From NCBI GenBank assembly GCA_934648845.1, contig CAKUFS010000020.1, positions 1-42,209 of the forward strand: DNA of 42,209 bases, in the 5' to 3' direction. This document shows, one piece after another, positions 16,570 through 25,318 of this stretch. The notes under the pieces were generated by a model. It was not told the DNA's origin. It searched no databases and saw only the letters and a program-made list of their open reading frames with translations. This DNA comes from an uncultured Eggerthellaceae bacterium (GTDB lineage Bacteria; Actinomycetota; Coriobacteriia; Coriobacteriales; Eggerthellaceae). Numbering within the stretch: position 1 is the stretch's first letter; every line of letters starts with the position of its first letter. Both the position numbers and the translations under genes were made by a program.

Positions 16570-17571
16570 TCATGCGCGTGGATGCGCTTGCGCGTGAGCC
16601 GCTTTCAGGCGATCCGAGGTCAAATGCGTGTAAATCTGCGTCGTTGAAAGACTCGCATGCCCCAACAATTCCTGCACCGTTCGAAGATCGGCCCCGCCAT
16701 TGAGCATGTCCGTTGCAAACGTATGCCGCATTGCATGGGGCGAAAGAGAAGGATCGAGCCCCATTTCAAGCACGTGCTCTTTGAAGATTTTACGCAAGGA
16801 GTCAGCCGAAAGTGGCTTTCCGTTTTTCGAGAGGAAAAACGCTGCAGCATCACCCGATGCATTGCTGTTTTTCGCAGCCAAAAAGGGGCGCGCATACGTC
16901 AAATAGCGCTCGAGAACGCTTACACATTGATCGTGGAGAACAACATCGCGCTCTTTTGACCCCTTACCCATCAGTCTCATGCGAGCGGCGCCGCAATCGA
17001 CACTTGAAACCGTGAGTTCTGCCACTTCTGAAATACGCGCGCCCGTGGCGTACAAGACCTCAAAGATTGCCTCGTCACGCAAAGCAAGGGCTTCTTTCAC
17101 GTTGGCTGGCACCGTAACCGCAAAGGATTGCGCCTCCGGCTCTTCCGTATCGGCTTCGAAACACGCATTATTTTCAAGCACGGCAAACAATGCATCGATT
17201 TCTGCCGTTGACAGAACATGAGGCAGATGATGTGCAATTTTAGGGCCCTGAACAGCGCTTACCGTGCTGCACGACGATATCTGAGAAACGTTGAGCCAGC
17301 GGAAAAACGTGCGCAGCGAGCTCAAGCGCCGATTGATTGTCTTGCGGGAATATCCTGCGCTCAACTGATCAGATAAATATCCGCGCACATTGCGCGTAGA
17401 AGGAGCAAGCACATCGAATTCCGAACGCTTCGCATACCGAAAATACGTGCGTACGTCGGTTTCATAAGCGCGAACGGTATGGGCAGAGTAATTGCGCTGC
17501 CCACTCAAAAAAGCAAGAAACCCTTCAACGATTTCTTCTAATTCATCGTTTCGTTCGCCATCGTTTTGCAT
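16570..17571 (-). CDS. xerC: Tyrosine recombinase XerC/XerD-type
   Basis: A 333-residue site-specific recombinase expected to resolve chromosome dimers at dif. It has an N-terminal SAM-like core-binding domain (residues 10-95) and a catalytic domain with the full set Arg179 (TGARISE), Lys203 (GKGSKER), His279 and Arg282 (SPHAMRH), His305 (GHASLS) and nucleophile Tyr314. A roughly 25-residue acidic insert (about 136-160) is unusual. AGGGGAG lies just before the ATG. It follows trmFO by 33 bases, a common neighbour pair in Gram-positives, which argues for a housekeeping rather than a mobile-element recombinase. Confidence 0.85.
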   Translation of the reverse strand: MQNDGERNDELEEIVEGFLAFLSGQRNYSAHTVRAYETDVRTYFRYAKRSEFDVLAPSTRNVRGYLSDQLSAGYSRKTINRRLSSLRTFFRWLNVSQISSCSTVSAVQGPKIAHHLPHVLSTAEIDALFAVLENNACFEADTEEPEAQSFAVTVPANVKEALALRDEAIFEVLYATGARISEVAELTVSSVDCGAARMRLMGKGSKERDVVLHDQCVSVLERYLTYARPFLAAKNSNASGDAAAFFLSKNGKPLSADSLRKIFKEHVLEMGLDPSLSPHAMRHTFATDMLNGGADLRTVQELLGHASLSTTQIYTHLTSDRLKAAHAQAHPRA

Positions 17572-17604
17572 TGCTCCCCTGCCCCACCTGTTGCGTCTAT
17601 CACA

Positions 17605-18963
17605 TTATTCCAATAGCAGGCCCGCAGCGCAAAGCGCCTTGCAATAATCCTCAAGCGCAGCGTTGCCTCGTTGAGCATACGCGGTATAACGCGCTTTCTT
17701 ATTGCGAATAGGTGGGTCAAGCGGCTCAAGCATGCCGAAATTAACATGCGAAGGCTGGTAATCCACCGTTTCCGGGTTCGTGGCGTAATCTAAAAGCGCA
17801 CCGAAAACCGTATGTTTCGACAACGGCGGAAGCTGCTCGCCGCGAAGCTGCGCCGTAACAGCAAATGCAACATGCAGACCAGAGCGAATGGCCTCAACAT
17901 ATCCTTCCGTGCCGGAAACCTGCCCCGCAAGATATACGGGAACGCCCATCTGCGCAGATGTTTTTACCATTCTCAATTCCGAATCAAGAACTTTCGGCGC
18001 ATCAACAAACGTATTGCGATGCATAACGCCGTAACGCGCAAACTCCGCCTGTTCCAAACCAGGAATCATGCGAAAAACGCGGCGTTGCTCGGGAAACGTC
18101 AAGTTAGTCTGGAATCCCACTAAGTTATAGCAGCTACCATGCGCATCTTCCGCGCGAAGCTGCACCGCCGCCCAAGGGCGCCTCTCCGTTCGCGGGTCAA
18201 TCAACCCCACAGGCTTCAGCGCACCAAAACGAGGCGCATCTCTTCCCGCTCGCGCGATTTCCTCGACCGGTTGACATGCCTGGAAAAGATCTTTCGTCTC
18301 GAAATCTTTCTTGATAACGCGTTCTGCCGCCAAAAGCTCGTCAATGAACCGCTCGTATTCCTCTTTGTTGAACGGAGCATTCAGATAATCCCCCAACCCC
18401 TCTTCGTAGCGGCTCTGCCTGAAAAGGATATCCATGTCCAAAGAATCGGCCATAACAATAGGGGCGGCCGCATCGAAGAACGCAAGGTGCTCAAGACCGG
18501 TTATCTTGCCAAGAGATTCAGCCAAGGAATCGCTGGTCAACGGCCCTGTTGCAACAACAAGAGCATCGAAGCCCTGGGCTTCGGCCTGCAAGTCGCTTGC
18601 TTCCCTGCGCTCAAGGGAAATCAGGGGATGCGAGCAAACAAGCTCGGTAATCCTTTGCGCAAAAAGCTCCCTATCCACTGCAAGAGCACCGCCCGCTGCA
18701 ACTTCCGTTTCAAGCGCCACCCGGTAAAGAACCGAACCCAGCTTATCAAGTTCCCTTTTCAGCATGCCAGCTGCGGAATCGGGGTTCTTACCCTTTAGCG
18801 AGTTCGAGCAAACAAGCTCGCCCAGTAAATCAGTTTTATGAACATCGGTCTTTTTCTGGGGACGCATTTCAACAAGCGTCACCAACACGCCGCGAGAAGC
18901 AAGCTGCAGCGCGCATTCGCTACCGGCAAGACCGCCGCCGATTATTTTTACTTTCTTTTCCAT
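17605..18963 (-). CDS. trmFO: Methylenetetrahydrofolate-tRNA-(uracil-5-)-methyltransferase TrmFO
   Basis: A 452-residue FAD enzyme that methylates U54 of tRNA using methylenetetrahydrofolate. The FAD-binding motif KIIGGGLAGSECALQLA is at the N terminus. It is followed by VEMRP, the ELVCSNSLKG block with a conserved Cys, and the C-terminal SHVNFGMLEPL and KKARYTAYAQR blocks. The ATG at 18963 lacks a ribosome-binding site and lies seven bases after an extended -10, so it is probably leaderless. It is followed by xerC. Confidence 0.95.
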   Translation of the reverse strand: MEKKVKIIGGGLAGSECALQLASRGVLVTLVEMRPQKKTDVHKTDLLGELVCSNSLKGKNPDSAAGMLKRELDKLGSVLYRVALETEVAAGGALAVDRELFAQRITELVCSHPLISLERREASDLQAEAQGFDALVVATGPLTSDSLAESLGKITGLEHLAFFDAAAPIVMADSLDMDILFRQSRYEEGLGDYLNAPFNKEEYERFIDELLAAERVIKKDFETKDLFQACQPVEEIARAGRDAPRFGALKPVGLIDPRTERRPWAAVQLRAEDAHGSCYNLVGFQTNLTFPEQRRVFRMIPGLEQAEFARYGVMHRNTFVDAPKVLDSELRMVKTSAQMGVPVYLAGQVSGTEGYVEAIRSGLHVAFAVTAQLRGEQLPPLSKHTVFGALLDYATNPETVDYQPSHVNFGMLEPLDPPIRNKKARYTAYAQRGNAALEDYCKALCAAGLLLE

Positions 18964-18970
18964 AGGGCAA

Positions 18971-18979
18971 AGCATAGCA
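18971..18979 (-). promoter_or_regulatory. Extended -10 promoter of trmFO (leaderless)
   Basis: Minus-strand TGC-TATGCT ends at 18971, exactly seven bases before the trmFO ATG, the same geometry as in front of uvrC. No -35 and no Shine-Dalgarno sequence are seen. It lies 75 bases past the dprA stop. Confidence 0.5.
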
Positions 18980-19046
18980 AATAATCAGCCGATACAGGCG
19001 GCGGCCAAGAAGAAATGCAAGTTTCAAACACGCGCTGCACCCACTA

Positions 19047-20003
19047 TCACGACAGCGGCCCATAGCTCCCGTCGGGGTAACACGTTATCAAACCGGCATC
19101 CTGCGCTTCTTCGATACGCACCGATGCCCAAGCAGAAGGATTCTCTTTTCCGCAATATTGCAGGGCAAACGAATAGATTTGCTCCTGGTCAAGCGGCTCG
19201 GCAATAAGGGCCCTGATAAGCGGATCATCAAATAACCGTGCGGCATCCTGCGCGATTGCATCAACCGAAGAACGCACTAACATGCCTTCCTTCAGCTCTT
19301 GCGGATAAAGGGAGACAAGCGCTTCTAGGAATGTTTCGTCATCCACAATGGGCACGGCGCCCTGAAAAAGCAGTCGATTCGCACCCTTCGAATTCGGCGC
19401 TGTGATGGCACCGGGCACCACCATTACTTCGCGTCCTAAGCTCAACGCCTCATCGGCGGTAGAAAACGTGCCCGATGGCAAGCCCGCTTCCACGATAAGC
19501 GTTGCCTTCGAGAGCGCTGCAATGATGCGATTTCGCAGGCGAAACGTATAAGGAAGTGGCTCGAAACCCCACTCTTGCTCAGAGACAATTGCACCGCCTT
19601 CATCGATTATCCGTTGGAAGAGCGCCTTGTTCTGCGCAGGATAAATCTTATCGCACCCGCCGCCAAGCACCGCAACGGTGGCGCCATGGTGTTCAAGCGC
19701 GCCCAGATGAGCAGCACTATCGCACCCGCGTGCGCCACCCGACACAACAGGTATCCCCTGACGTGCCGCAAGTGCGGCAAAACGCTGCGCGCACCCCTTC
19801 CCGTACGGCGTTGCTTTACGCGCGCCCACAATGGACAAGCCTAAACGCAGGCACTGCGGATTCCCTATCACGTACAGCATGCGCGGAGGAGCAGAAAGCT
19901 CACGCAAAGCATCGGGATACTCAGCTGAATTCACATCAATCTCGTAGCGCGGACCTTCAAGCGCGCAGCCTGCTGCCTTAGCACATCGTTTATTTTCTGC
20001 CAT
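19047..20003 (-). CDS. dprA: DNA-processing protein DprA
   Basis: A 318-residue protein that protects incoming single-stranded DNA and loads RecA during transformation. The extended Rossmann fold shows SIVGARKATPYG, SGGARGCDSAAH, VLGGGCDKIYP, RNRIIAALS and SGTFSTADEAL. A C-terminal domain follows (about residues 250-318). GGAGG lies five bases before the ATG at 20003, and only one base separates it from the comM stop codon. The organism may therefore keep at least part of a natural transformation pathway. Confidence 0.93.
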   Translation of the reverse strand: MAENKRCAKAAGCALEGPRYEIDVNSAEYPDALRELSAPPRMLYVIGNPQCLRLGLSIVGARKATPYGKGCAQRFAALAARQGIPVVSGGARGCDSAAHLGALEHHGATVAVLGGGCDKIYPAQNKALFQRIIDEGGAIVSEQEWGFEPLPYTFRLRNRIIAALSKATLIVEAGLPSGTFSTADEALSLGREVMVVPGAITAPNSKGANRLLFQGAVPIVDDETFLEALVSLYPQELKEGMLVRSSVDAIAQDAARLFDDPLIRALIAEPLDQEQIYSFALQYCGKENPSAWASVRIEEAQDAGLITCYPDGSYGPLS

Positions 20004-20004
20004 A

Positions 20005-21498
20005 TTACCCTCCCCGAGACTCATCACTCATGCGCAGACCGGCTGCTTCGCAGATATGGCCTTTCGTTACGCGCTCGCTTTCTTCAAGATCCGCTATGGT
20101 ACGCGCCACTCCCAACGTTCGCACTATCGCACGGCCGCTGAATTTCCTCTTATCGGCAAGCGCCTCGAAATAACGTGCTGCTTCTTCATTGAGCAGGCAC
20201 GATGCAATTAAATCTTTGGCACGCGTATCAGATGACTCGTGGCGCTGCTTTCTCCATGCGCTAAACGCTCTTCCCGCTTCAACGCCTTCTCGAAGGATCT
20301 GAGACGATGTTCCCTGGCCCGAGCGAAGCACATCGGCGGAACGCAAGCGTCCAACATTGATGCGCATGTCAATGCGGTCGAGAATCGGCCCGCCAATGCG
20401 CGCTTGGTAGGAAGAAATCTGATAGGATGTACAGGTGCAAGGCGTTTCCTTATCGCCCAAGTACCCACAAGGACACGGATTAGCCGACGCTGCCAAGGCA
20501 AAGCGCGCCGGCATGGTAACCGACGACGTTGCCCGAACAAGCGTCACTTCACCTGATTCCATAGGCTGACGAAGGCTCTGAAGCACCGCAGGTTTGAACT
20601 CGGGAAGCTCGTCTAAGTAGAGCACTCCCCGATGCGCAAGCGTTATTTCTCCTGGTCGCACAGGGTTTCCTCCCCCTACAAGACCTGCGCACGATGCGGA
20701 ATGATGAGGCGCCCTGAAAGGCCGCCTGCCCATCAAAACATCATGAGCATCCAAACCCGCAACGGAATAAATTGTTGCCACCTCGAGCGTTTCCTCTTGC
20801 GAAAGCGGCGGCAAAATACTCGGTAGACGTTCTGCCAGCATCGTCTTCCCCGAACCAGGAGGCCCCACAAGCAGCACACCGTGGTTTCCCATTGCTGCAA
20901 TCTGCAATGCTCTCTTTGCATGATCGTGGCCTGCTACTTCTGAAAAATCGGGAAGCACCCCGTCAAACGATAGAGCGGCGCCTTCATACGACTGGAAATA
21001 CCCTGTTTTCAACGCAGAGAGGTTATCGAGTATGCGAATTGTCAGATTATTATCGAGAACACCCAAATTCGAATCATGGGCACAGCAAAGCGAATAGCCA
21101 TCGCGACAGGCACTTTGCGCATACGCAAGCAACCCGGGAATCGGCTTGATGCAACCATCAAGAGAAAGCTCGCCAACGAACAGGGTTCTGTTTGCAACCT
21201 GGGCGCTCACCTGGCCCGAAGCAATAAGTATTCCGAGCGCAATAGGTAAATCGAAGCCAGAACCGCGCTTTTTCAGAGAGCCCGGCGCAAGATTGACTAC
21301 AATCTTATCCCCCGGCATGGAAAACCCGCTGCTCCGCAAGGCAGCGCGTACTCGTTCGCGCGCCTCCTGAATGGCTGCATCTGTCATGCCAACGATTGTA
21401 AAGCCCGGCAAACCCTGAGAAATAACGACCTCGACCTCAACAGGCAATGCCTCAACGCCAACGATGGTCGCGGAATGGACGCTGCATTGGCAAATCAT
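20005..21498 (-). CDS. comM: YifB/ComM family Mg-chelatase-like AAA+ ATPase
   Basis: A 497-residue hexameric helicase-type AAA+ protein that promotes branch migration when transformed DNA is integrated. An N-terminal LonC-like domain (residues 1-165, with GLPGFTIVGM and NLAPGSLKKRGSGFDLPIA) is followed by Walker A GPPGSGKTML, Walker B LYLDELPEF, and a zinc-like CPCGYLGD...CTCTSYQ cluster. It starts three bases after yraN and is coupled to dprA. Confidence 0.92.
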   Translation of the reverse strand: MICQCSVHSATIVGVEALPVEVEVVISQGLPGFTIVGMTDAAIQEARERVRAALRSSGFSMPGDKIVVNLAPGSLKKRGSGFDLPIALGILIASGQVSAQVANRTLFVGELSLDGCIKPIPGLLAYAQSACRDGYSLCCAHDSNLGVLDNNLTIRILDNLSALKTGYFQSYEGAALSFDGVLPDFSEVAGHDHAKRALQIAAMGNHGVLLVGPPGSGKTMLAERLPSILPPLSQEETLEVATIYSVAGLDAHDVLMGRRPFRAPHHSASCAGLVGGGNPVRPGEITLAHRGVLYLDELPEFKPAVLQSLRQPMESGEVTLVRATSSVTMPARFALAASANPCPCGYLGDKETPCTCTSYQISSYQARIGGPILDRIDMRINVGRLRSADVLRSGQGTSSQILREGVEAGRAFSAWRKQRHESSDTRAKDLIASCLLNEEAARYFEALADKRKFSGRAIVRTLGVARTIADLEESERVTKGHICEAAGLRMSDESRGG

Positions 21499-21500
21499 GA

Positions 21501-21899
21501 CTAGTCTACCCCGAACGCATTGATGTGATGACGCAGCGTTGCTTTATTCTTGCCCAGAACAAGAATGCCAATCACGTCAAAGCGAAAACGCATTTCTCCG
21601 CAATCCGAATCGCGCAGATAATATGCGGATATCTTTTCGTATCGATCGCGCTTTTCTTTCGTGATTGCTTCTTCGGGAAATCCTTTATCTATGTCAGAAC
21701 GGGTTTTGACCTCGACAAACACCAGCATGTCTTCGTCAAATGCAATAATGTCAGCCTCACCTGCGGGGCAATGCCAATTTCGCTCGATTATTTGATAGCC
21801 ATGCCGCTCGAGAAATTTCGCTGCAGCATCCTCGCCTTTTTTGCCCAGTTCAATGCGCTCGTCCTTTTCCTGATCAACAGCAGTTTCAAGTTCTTCCAT
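21501..21899 (-). CDS. UPF0102 family protein YraN
   Basis: A 132-residue protein with an endonuclease-like fold of uncertain function. The conserved GEDAAAKFLERHGYQIIERN block and the PD-(D/E)XK-like core GEADIIAFDEDMLVFVEVKTR are present. It begins with ATG behind AAAGGAGAAGG. It is the first gene of yraN-comM-dprA, and the phased repeats at 21936-22020 lie directly upstream. Confidence 0.88.
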   Translation of the reverse strand: MEELETAVDQEKDERIELGKKGEDAAAKFLERHGYQIIERNWHCPAGEADIIAFDEDMLVFVEVKTRSDIDKGFPEEAITKEKRDRYEKISAYYLRDSDCGEMRFRFDVIGILVLGKNKATLRHHINAFGVD

Positions 21900-21935
21900 A
21901 ATCCTTCTCCTTTCGACAGGAGAAGATTACGAAAG

Positions 21936-22020
21936 CGCGTTGACAAAAACCTATCAAGGCGGAGCATTTCGCTATCAAAAAGCTATCAAATCAAGGCAAA
22001 GCGATGACAAAAAGCTACAA
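21936..22020 (-). repeat. Three direct repeats with 32-base period upstream of yraN-comM-dprA
   Basis: Units TTGACAAAAACCTATCAA (21940), CTATCAAAAAGCTATCAA (21972) and ATGACAAAAAGCTACAA (22004) begin exactly 32 bases apart, about three helical turns. The sub-motif CTATCAA recurs at 21951, 21972 and 21983, at steps of 21 and 11 bases. They fill the 248-base gap between rnhB and yraN, about 40-120 bases before the yraN start. They look like binding sites for a cooperative regulator. The rest of the gap (22021-22147) shows nothing I recognise. Confidence 0.7.
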
Positions 22021-22147
22021 AATAATGACAGGGCACATAGACAAGCAGAGCGCGTCAAAATCAGCTCAAATATAACACCCCGCACCCGCGCTCTGCTCGC
22101 AGCGTCACACGAACTAATAAACGCAAAACACGGGGAGCGCACGGGCG

Positions 22148-22978
22148 TTAGAACAATGTTTCCTGCAGGAAAGAATGGCAAAAACTCACACGATGATACG
22201 GCGTTAAACCATAGGTGCGAATCGCCTCGATATGGGCAGCACTCGCATACCCTTTGCACTGATCCCAGCCGTATTGAGGATATTCTTGCGCAAGAGAAAC
22301 CATAAGCGCATCACGCTCGACTTTCGCCACAACGCTTGCAGCAGCAATGCTTGCACATTTCGCATCGCCTTTCACAATATTGCGCTCACGTTTATCGAAA
22401 TGCAGCGGATTGCCATCAAGCAAAAGAAGATCAACGTCAAATCCTTGCCGCTCAATATCCGCGACCGCTTTCGAGAATGCGCAGATAAGCGACGCCGTCA
22501 TGCCTTGCGCATCAATCTCGTGAGGCTGCACATACTGCACTGTCCACGCAAGGGCAACTTCTTTGATCTTGCGCGCCACCTTTTCACGCTGCGCAGCATC
22601 AAGCTGTTTCGAGTCATTCAGCATTGCAATATGCGGTTCATCAGGCAAAATAACAGCACCAACCGCTAAAGGACCTGCAACTGAGCCGCGCCCTACCTCG
22701 TCAAGTCCAACAAATACCGAAGCTTCGCATTCATCGGCAAATGAACGCTGGAACGCGTACAGACCCTCTAAGCGCTTTTGCTCCGCTGCTTCTTTTTCAA
22801 TACGCTTGCGAGCAGTATTCAATGCAGACACAACGCCTTTACGCGTGTCCGCCTTAAGAGATCGCTCCAAAGAAGGAAAGGTGGATGCATTGGCGCACGC
22901 CAACACCGTGCGAATCTCTTCGACTGTTTGCGCATGACCAGTTGCACTTTGTCCTACACCGCGAATTGCGCGTGCCAT
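22148..22978 (-). CDS. rnhB: Ribonuclease HII
   Basis: A 276-residue enzyme that cuts RNA in RNA-DNA hybrids and removes single ribonucleotides. The catalytic motif GLDEVGRGSVAGPL and the metal-binding LLLDGNPL and KGDAKCASIAAASVVAK are seen. The first 95 residues form a helical extension like that of Bacillus RNase HII. The ATG at 22978 is preceded by AAGGA at ten bases; a GTG two codons upstream, four bases from the same site, is possible. A longer frame to 23029 would cover the rplS terminator and is rejected. Confidence 0.92.
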   Translation of the reverse strand: MARAIRGVGQSATGHAQTVEEIRTVLACANASTFPSLERSLKADTRKGVVSALNTARKRIEKEAAEQKRLEGLYAFQRSFADECEASVFVGLDEVGRGSVAGPLAVGAVILPDEPHIAMLNDSKQLDAAQREKVARKIKEVALAWTVQYVQPHEIDAQGMTASLICAFSKAVADIERQGFDVDLLLLDGNPLHFDKRERNIVKGDAKCASIAAASVVAKVERDALMVSLAQEYPQYGWDQCKGYASAAHIEAIRTYGLTPYHRVSFCHSFLQETLF

Positions 22979-22997
22979 GTTCACCGATTCCTTCCCG

Positions 22998-23030
22998 TAA
23001 AAAACAATGCCCGCACGTTGTGCGGGCATT
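22998..23030 (-). terminator. Terminator of rplS
   Basis: On the minus strand an 11-bp stem AATGCCCGCAC/GTGCGGGCATT with loop AAC runs into G and TTTTTT. It separates rplS from rnhB, so rnhB is reached by readthrough or has its own weak promoter. Confidence 0.9.
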
Positions 23031-23049
23031 GAAGCGTGCGTAAAAAGGC

Positions 23050-23397
23050 TTACTTAAATGCCTTTTCCTTAATTTTAGCAGCCTTGCCAACCTTCTTACG
23101 GATGTAGTACAGCTTAGCACGACGAACCTGACCACGACGAGCAATCTCGATGCGCTCGATCTTCGGAGAATGAACCGGGAAGGTACGCTCAACGCCAACG
23201 TTGAAGCTAATCTTACGAACCGTGAAGGTCTCACGAGCACCAGCACCCTGACGACGAATGACATCGCCCTGGAACACCTGGATACGTTCGCGGTTACCTT
23301 CGGTAATGCGATAGTGAACCTTAACGTTGTCGCCAACGACGAAATCAGGAATGTCCTGCTTGATCTGCTGTTGCTCGATTGCGCGAATGATATCCAT
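23050..23397 (-). CDS. rplS: 50S ribosomal protein L19
   Basis: A 115-residue large-subunit protein at the interface with the 30S subunit. The family blocks FVVGDNVKVHYRITEGNRER, VFQGDVI, FTVRKIS and GVERTFPVHSPKI are intact, and the length is standard. AGAGGG lies eight bases before the ATG. It has its own strong promoter and terminator, so it is uncoupled from the rpsP-rimM-trmD genes that often precede it elsewhere. Confidence 0.98.
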   Translation of the reverse strand: MDIIRAIEQQQIKQDIPDFVVGDNVKVHYRITEGNRERIQVFQGDVIRRQGAGARETFTVRKISFNVGVERTFPVHSPKIERIEIARRGQVRRAKLYYIRKKVGKAAKIKEKAFK

Positions 23398-23459
23398 TTT
23401 CTAATCCCTCTATATCTATTTCTTAGCCATTAGCTATTTCATTACAGACACGATTGGAA

Positions 23460-23488
23460 ATTATATCGCGTCACCTGGCTCAACGCAA
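23460..23488 (-). promoter_or_regulatory. Promoter of rplS
   Basis: On the minus strand TTGCGT (23483-23488) and TATAAT (23460-23465) are 17 bases apart. The start would lie near 23453, leaving a leader of about 55 bases. Confidence 0.75.
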
Positions 23489-23531
23489 GAAAAACTATCT
23501 GCTTTTTTCAAAAGATGCAAGTTTCGTAATT

Positions 23532-23576
23532 ATTCGGCAATCCGCGAAGTCTATCCGCGAAAACAGATTGCCGAAT
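23532..23576 (-). terminator. Stem-loop after acyl-CoA synthetase 1
   Basis: Perfect 11-bp arms ATTCGGCAATC and GATTGCCGAAT flank a 23-base loop that contains CCGCGAA twice. It lies 12 bases past the stop codon. The T run is poor, so termination is likely but not certain. Confidence 0.45.
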
Positions 23577-23587
23577 CCCGCACTTTC

Positions 23588-25261
23588 TTAGTCTACCACG
23601 CCATCCTGCGTACGAATCTGCTTGCGTTTAATTTTACCACCAACCGTTTTAGGCAGCTCATCAACAAACTCAACTATACGCGGATATTTATACGGAGCCG
23701 TTGTGTGCTTCACGTGGTTCTGAAGCTCTTTCATGAGTTCATCGGACGGTTCATAGCCTTTCGCAAGCACAATGGTCGCTTTGACCACTTTGCCGCGAAT
23801 AGGATCAGGAGCAGCGGTAACAGCGCACTCCACAACCGCGGGATGCGCAACCAAAGCGCTTTCAACCTCGAAAGGTCCAATGCGGTATCCAGAGCACTTG
23901 ATCACGTCATCGTTTCGACCCACGAAGAAGCAATACCCATCGGAGTCGCGCCATGCCATATCGTGAAGGTTGTAGTACTCGCCGCCCACTGCTTCAGCTG
24001 TTTTTTCTGGATTACGATAATACCCGACAAACAATCCCGGAGGATACGCCTTTTTCAGGCCGGTAACGCAAATGGCGCCTTCTTCACCGTCTTCAACTTC
24101 GCAGCCGTTATCATCAAGCAGCTGAGTGTTCAAAAGCGGCGATGGCTTACCCATCGAGCCAGGTCGCGGCTCAATCCACGGATACGTTGCCAAAAGCACG
24201 GGTCCTTCGGTCTGACCGAAACCTTCGCGAATCTTTTTACCCGTCAGACGCTCCCACTGAATAGTTACCTCGGCATTAAGCGGCTCGCCTGCCGTGGCGA
24301 AGTTCTGAATGCTTGAAAGATCGTACGATGCAACGTCTTCTTGCAGCATGAAACGATACATAGTAGGCGGAGCGCAAAACGTGGTGAGCTGGTAATCCTG
24401 CATGTGCTGCAACAGCTTTGCCGGAATGAATTTATCCATGTCATAGCAGAAAACCGTAGCACCGGCAATCCACTGTCCGTAAATCTTGCCCCAGCCGAAC
24501 TTTGCCCAGCCAGAATCGGTCACCGACATATGCAGCTTGTTTTCCTGAACTTGCTGCCAGTACTTGGCGGTAAGGATATGGCCCAAAGGATGCGCAAAAT
24601 TATGCATAACAGCCTTAGGGTTGCCCGTAGTGCCGCTCGTGAAGTAGATCAGCATGATATCTTTGCTGGTCACGCCCGCGTCGCCCGTGGGGCGCTCGAA
24701 CGTTTCGCTCTCGTTTTCAATGAGAGAATCAAAGGAAATCCAGCCTTCGCGCTGACCATCAACAAGAATCGTATTCTTGATGGAGGGAGCTTCTGCCAGC
24801 GCCTCTTCCGTTTGCTCCACAACGTAAGGGTCGTTCACGCATACCATAGCTTTTACATCGGCGCTGTTGGCGCGATAGGAAATATCCTTCTTCGTGAGCT
24901 GCAATGTTGCAGGAATAATAGTCGCTCCCAGCTTGCACAACGCCGTAGCAACAACCCAGTATTCCCAGCGGCGGCGCAAAATGCACAGCACAACATCGCC
25001 CTTGGCAATGCCCAACCCGCGAAAAGCGTTTGCTGCCTTATTCGACAAACGCGCAATATCGTTAAACGTGAAGGTACGCTCTTCGCCTGCATCGTTGCAC
25101 CACAAAAGTGCCTTCTTATCAGGCTCAACAGCTGCCCATTCGTCAACAACGTCAAAACCGAAGTTGAACGCCTCGGGCACATTTATCTTGAAATTCTCGT
25201 AGAAATCCTCGTAGGAATCAAAATCAATTCGGGGACAGTACTTCTTAAGGATGTGATCCAT
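23588..25261 (-). CDS. AMP-forming acyl-CoA synthetase 1 (medium-chain/ACSM-like)
   Basis: A 557-residue member of the ANL adenylating family; it activates a carboxylic acid to acyl-CoA through an acyl-AMP, or runs in reverse. Motifs are the phosphate loop YFTSGTTGNPK (near residue 215), GEPLN and EGFGQTEG, the hinge region YCFFVGRNDDVIKCSGYRIGPFEVE, and the catalytic Lys in VGGKIKRKQIR. It most resembles medium-chain (ACSM) rather than acetyl-CoA synthetases; the exact substrate cannot be read. AAAGG lies nine bases before the ATG. It ends the oxidoreductase operon and is a paralogue of the gene at 29408-31162. Confidence 0.85.
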   Translation of the reverse strand: MDHILKKYCPRIDFDSYEDFYENFKINVPEAFNFGFDVVDEWAAVEPDKKALLWCNDAGEERTFTFNDIARLSNKAANAFRGLGIAKGDVVLCILRRRWEYWVVATALCKLGATIIPATLQLTKKDISYRANSADVKAMVCVNDPYVVEQTEEALAEAPSIKNTILVDGQREGWISFDSLIENESETFERPTGDAGVTSKDIMLIYFTSGTTGNPKAVMHNFAHPLGHILTAKYWQQVQENKLHMSVTDSGWAKFGWGKIYGQWIAGATVFCYDMDKFIPAKLLQHMQDYQLTTFCAPPTMYRFMLQEDVASYDLSSIQNFATAGEPLNAEVTIQWERLTGKKIREGFGQTEGPVLLATYPWIEPRPGSMGKPSPLLNTQLLDDNGCEVEDGEEGAICVTGLKKAYPPGLFVGYYRNPEKTAEAVGGEYYNLHDMAWRDSDGYCFFVGRNDDVIKCSGYRIGPFEVESALVAHPAVVECAVTAAPDPIRGKVVKATIVLAKGYEPSDELMKELQNHVKHTTAPYKYPRIVEFVDELPKTVGGKIKRKQIRTQDGVVD

Positions 25262-25318
25262 TGATAAAAACCTTTCAGGGCAAGTCTTCGCGCACGAAAC
25301 CTTGCCATATCGTTTCAG

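Noticed and set aside
16570..17571. Tyrosine recombinase considered as the integrase of a mobile element
   Set aside because: It lies in a housekeeping run next to trmFO, with no att-like repeats, phage genes or composition break. XerC/D-type length and motifs fit dimer resolution.
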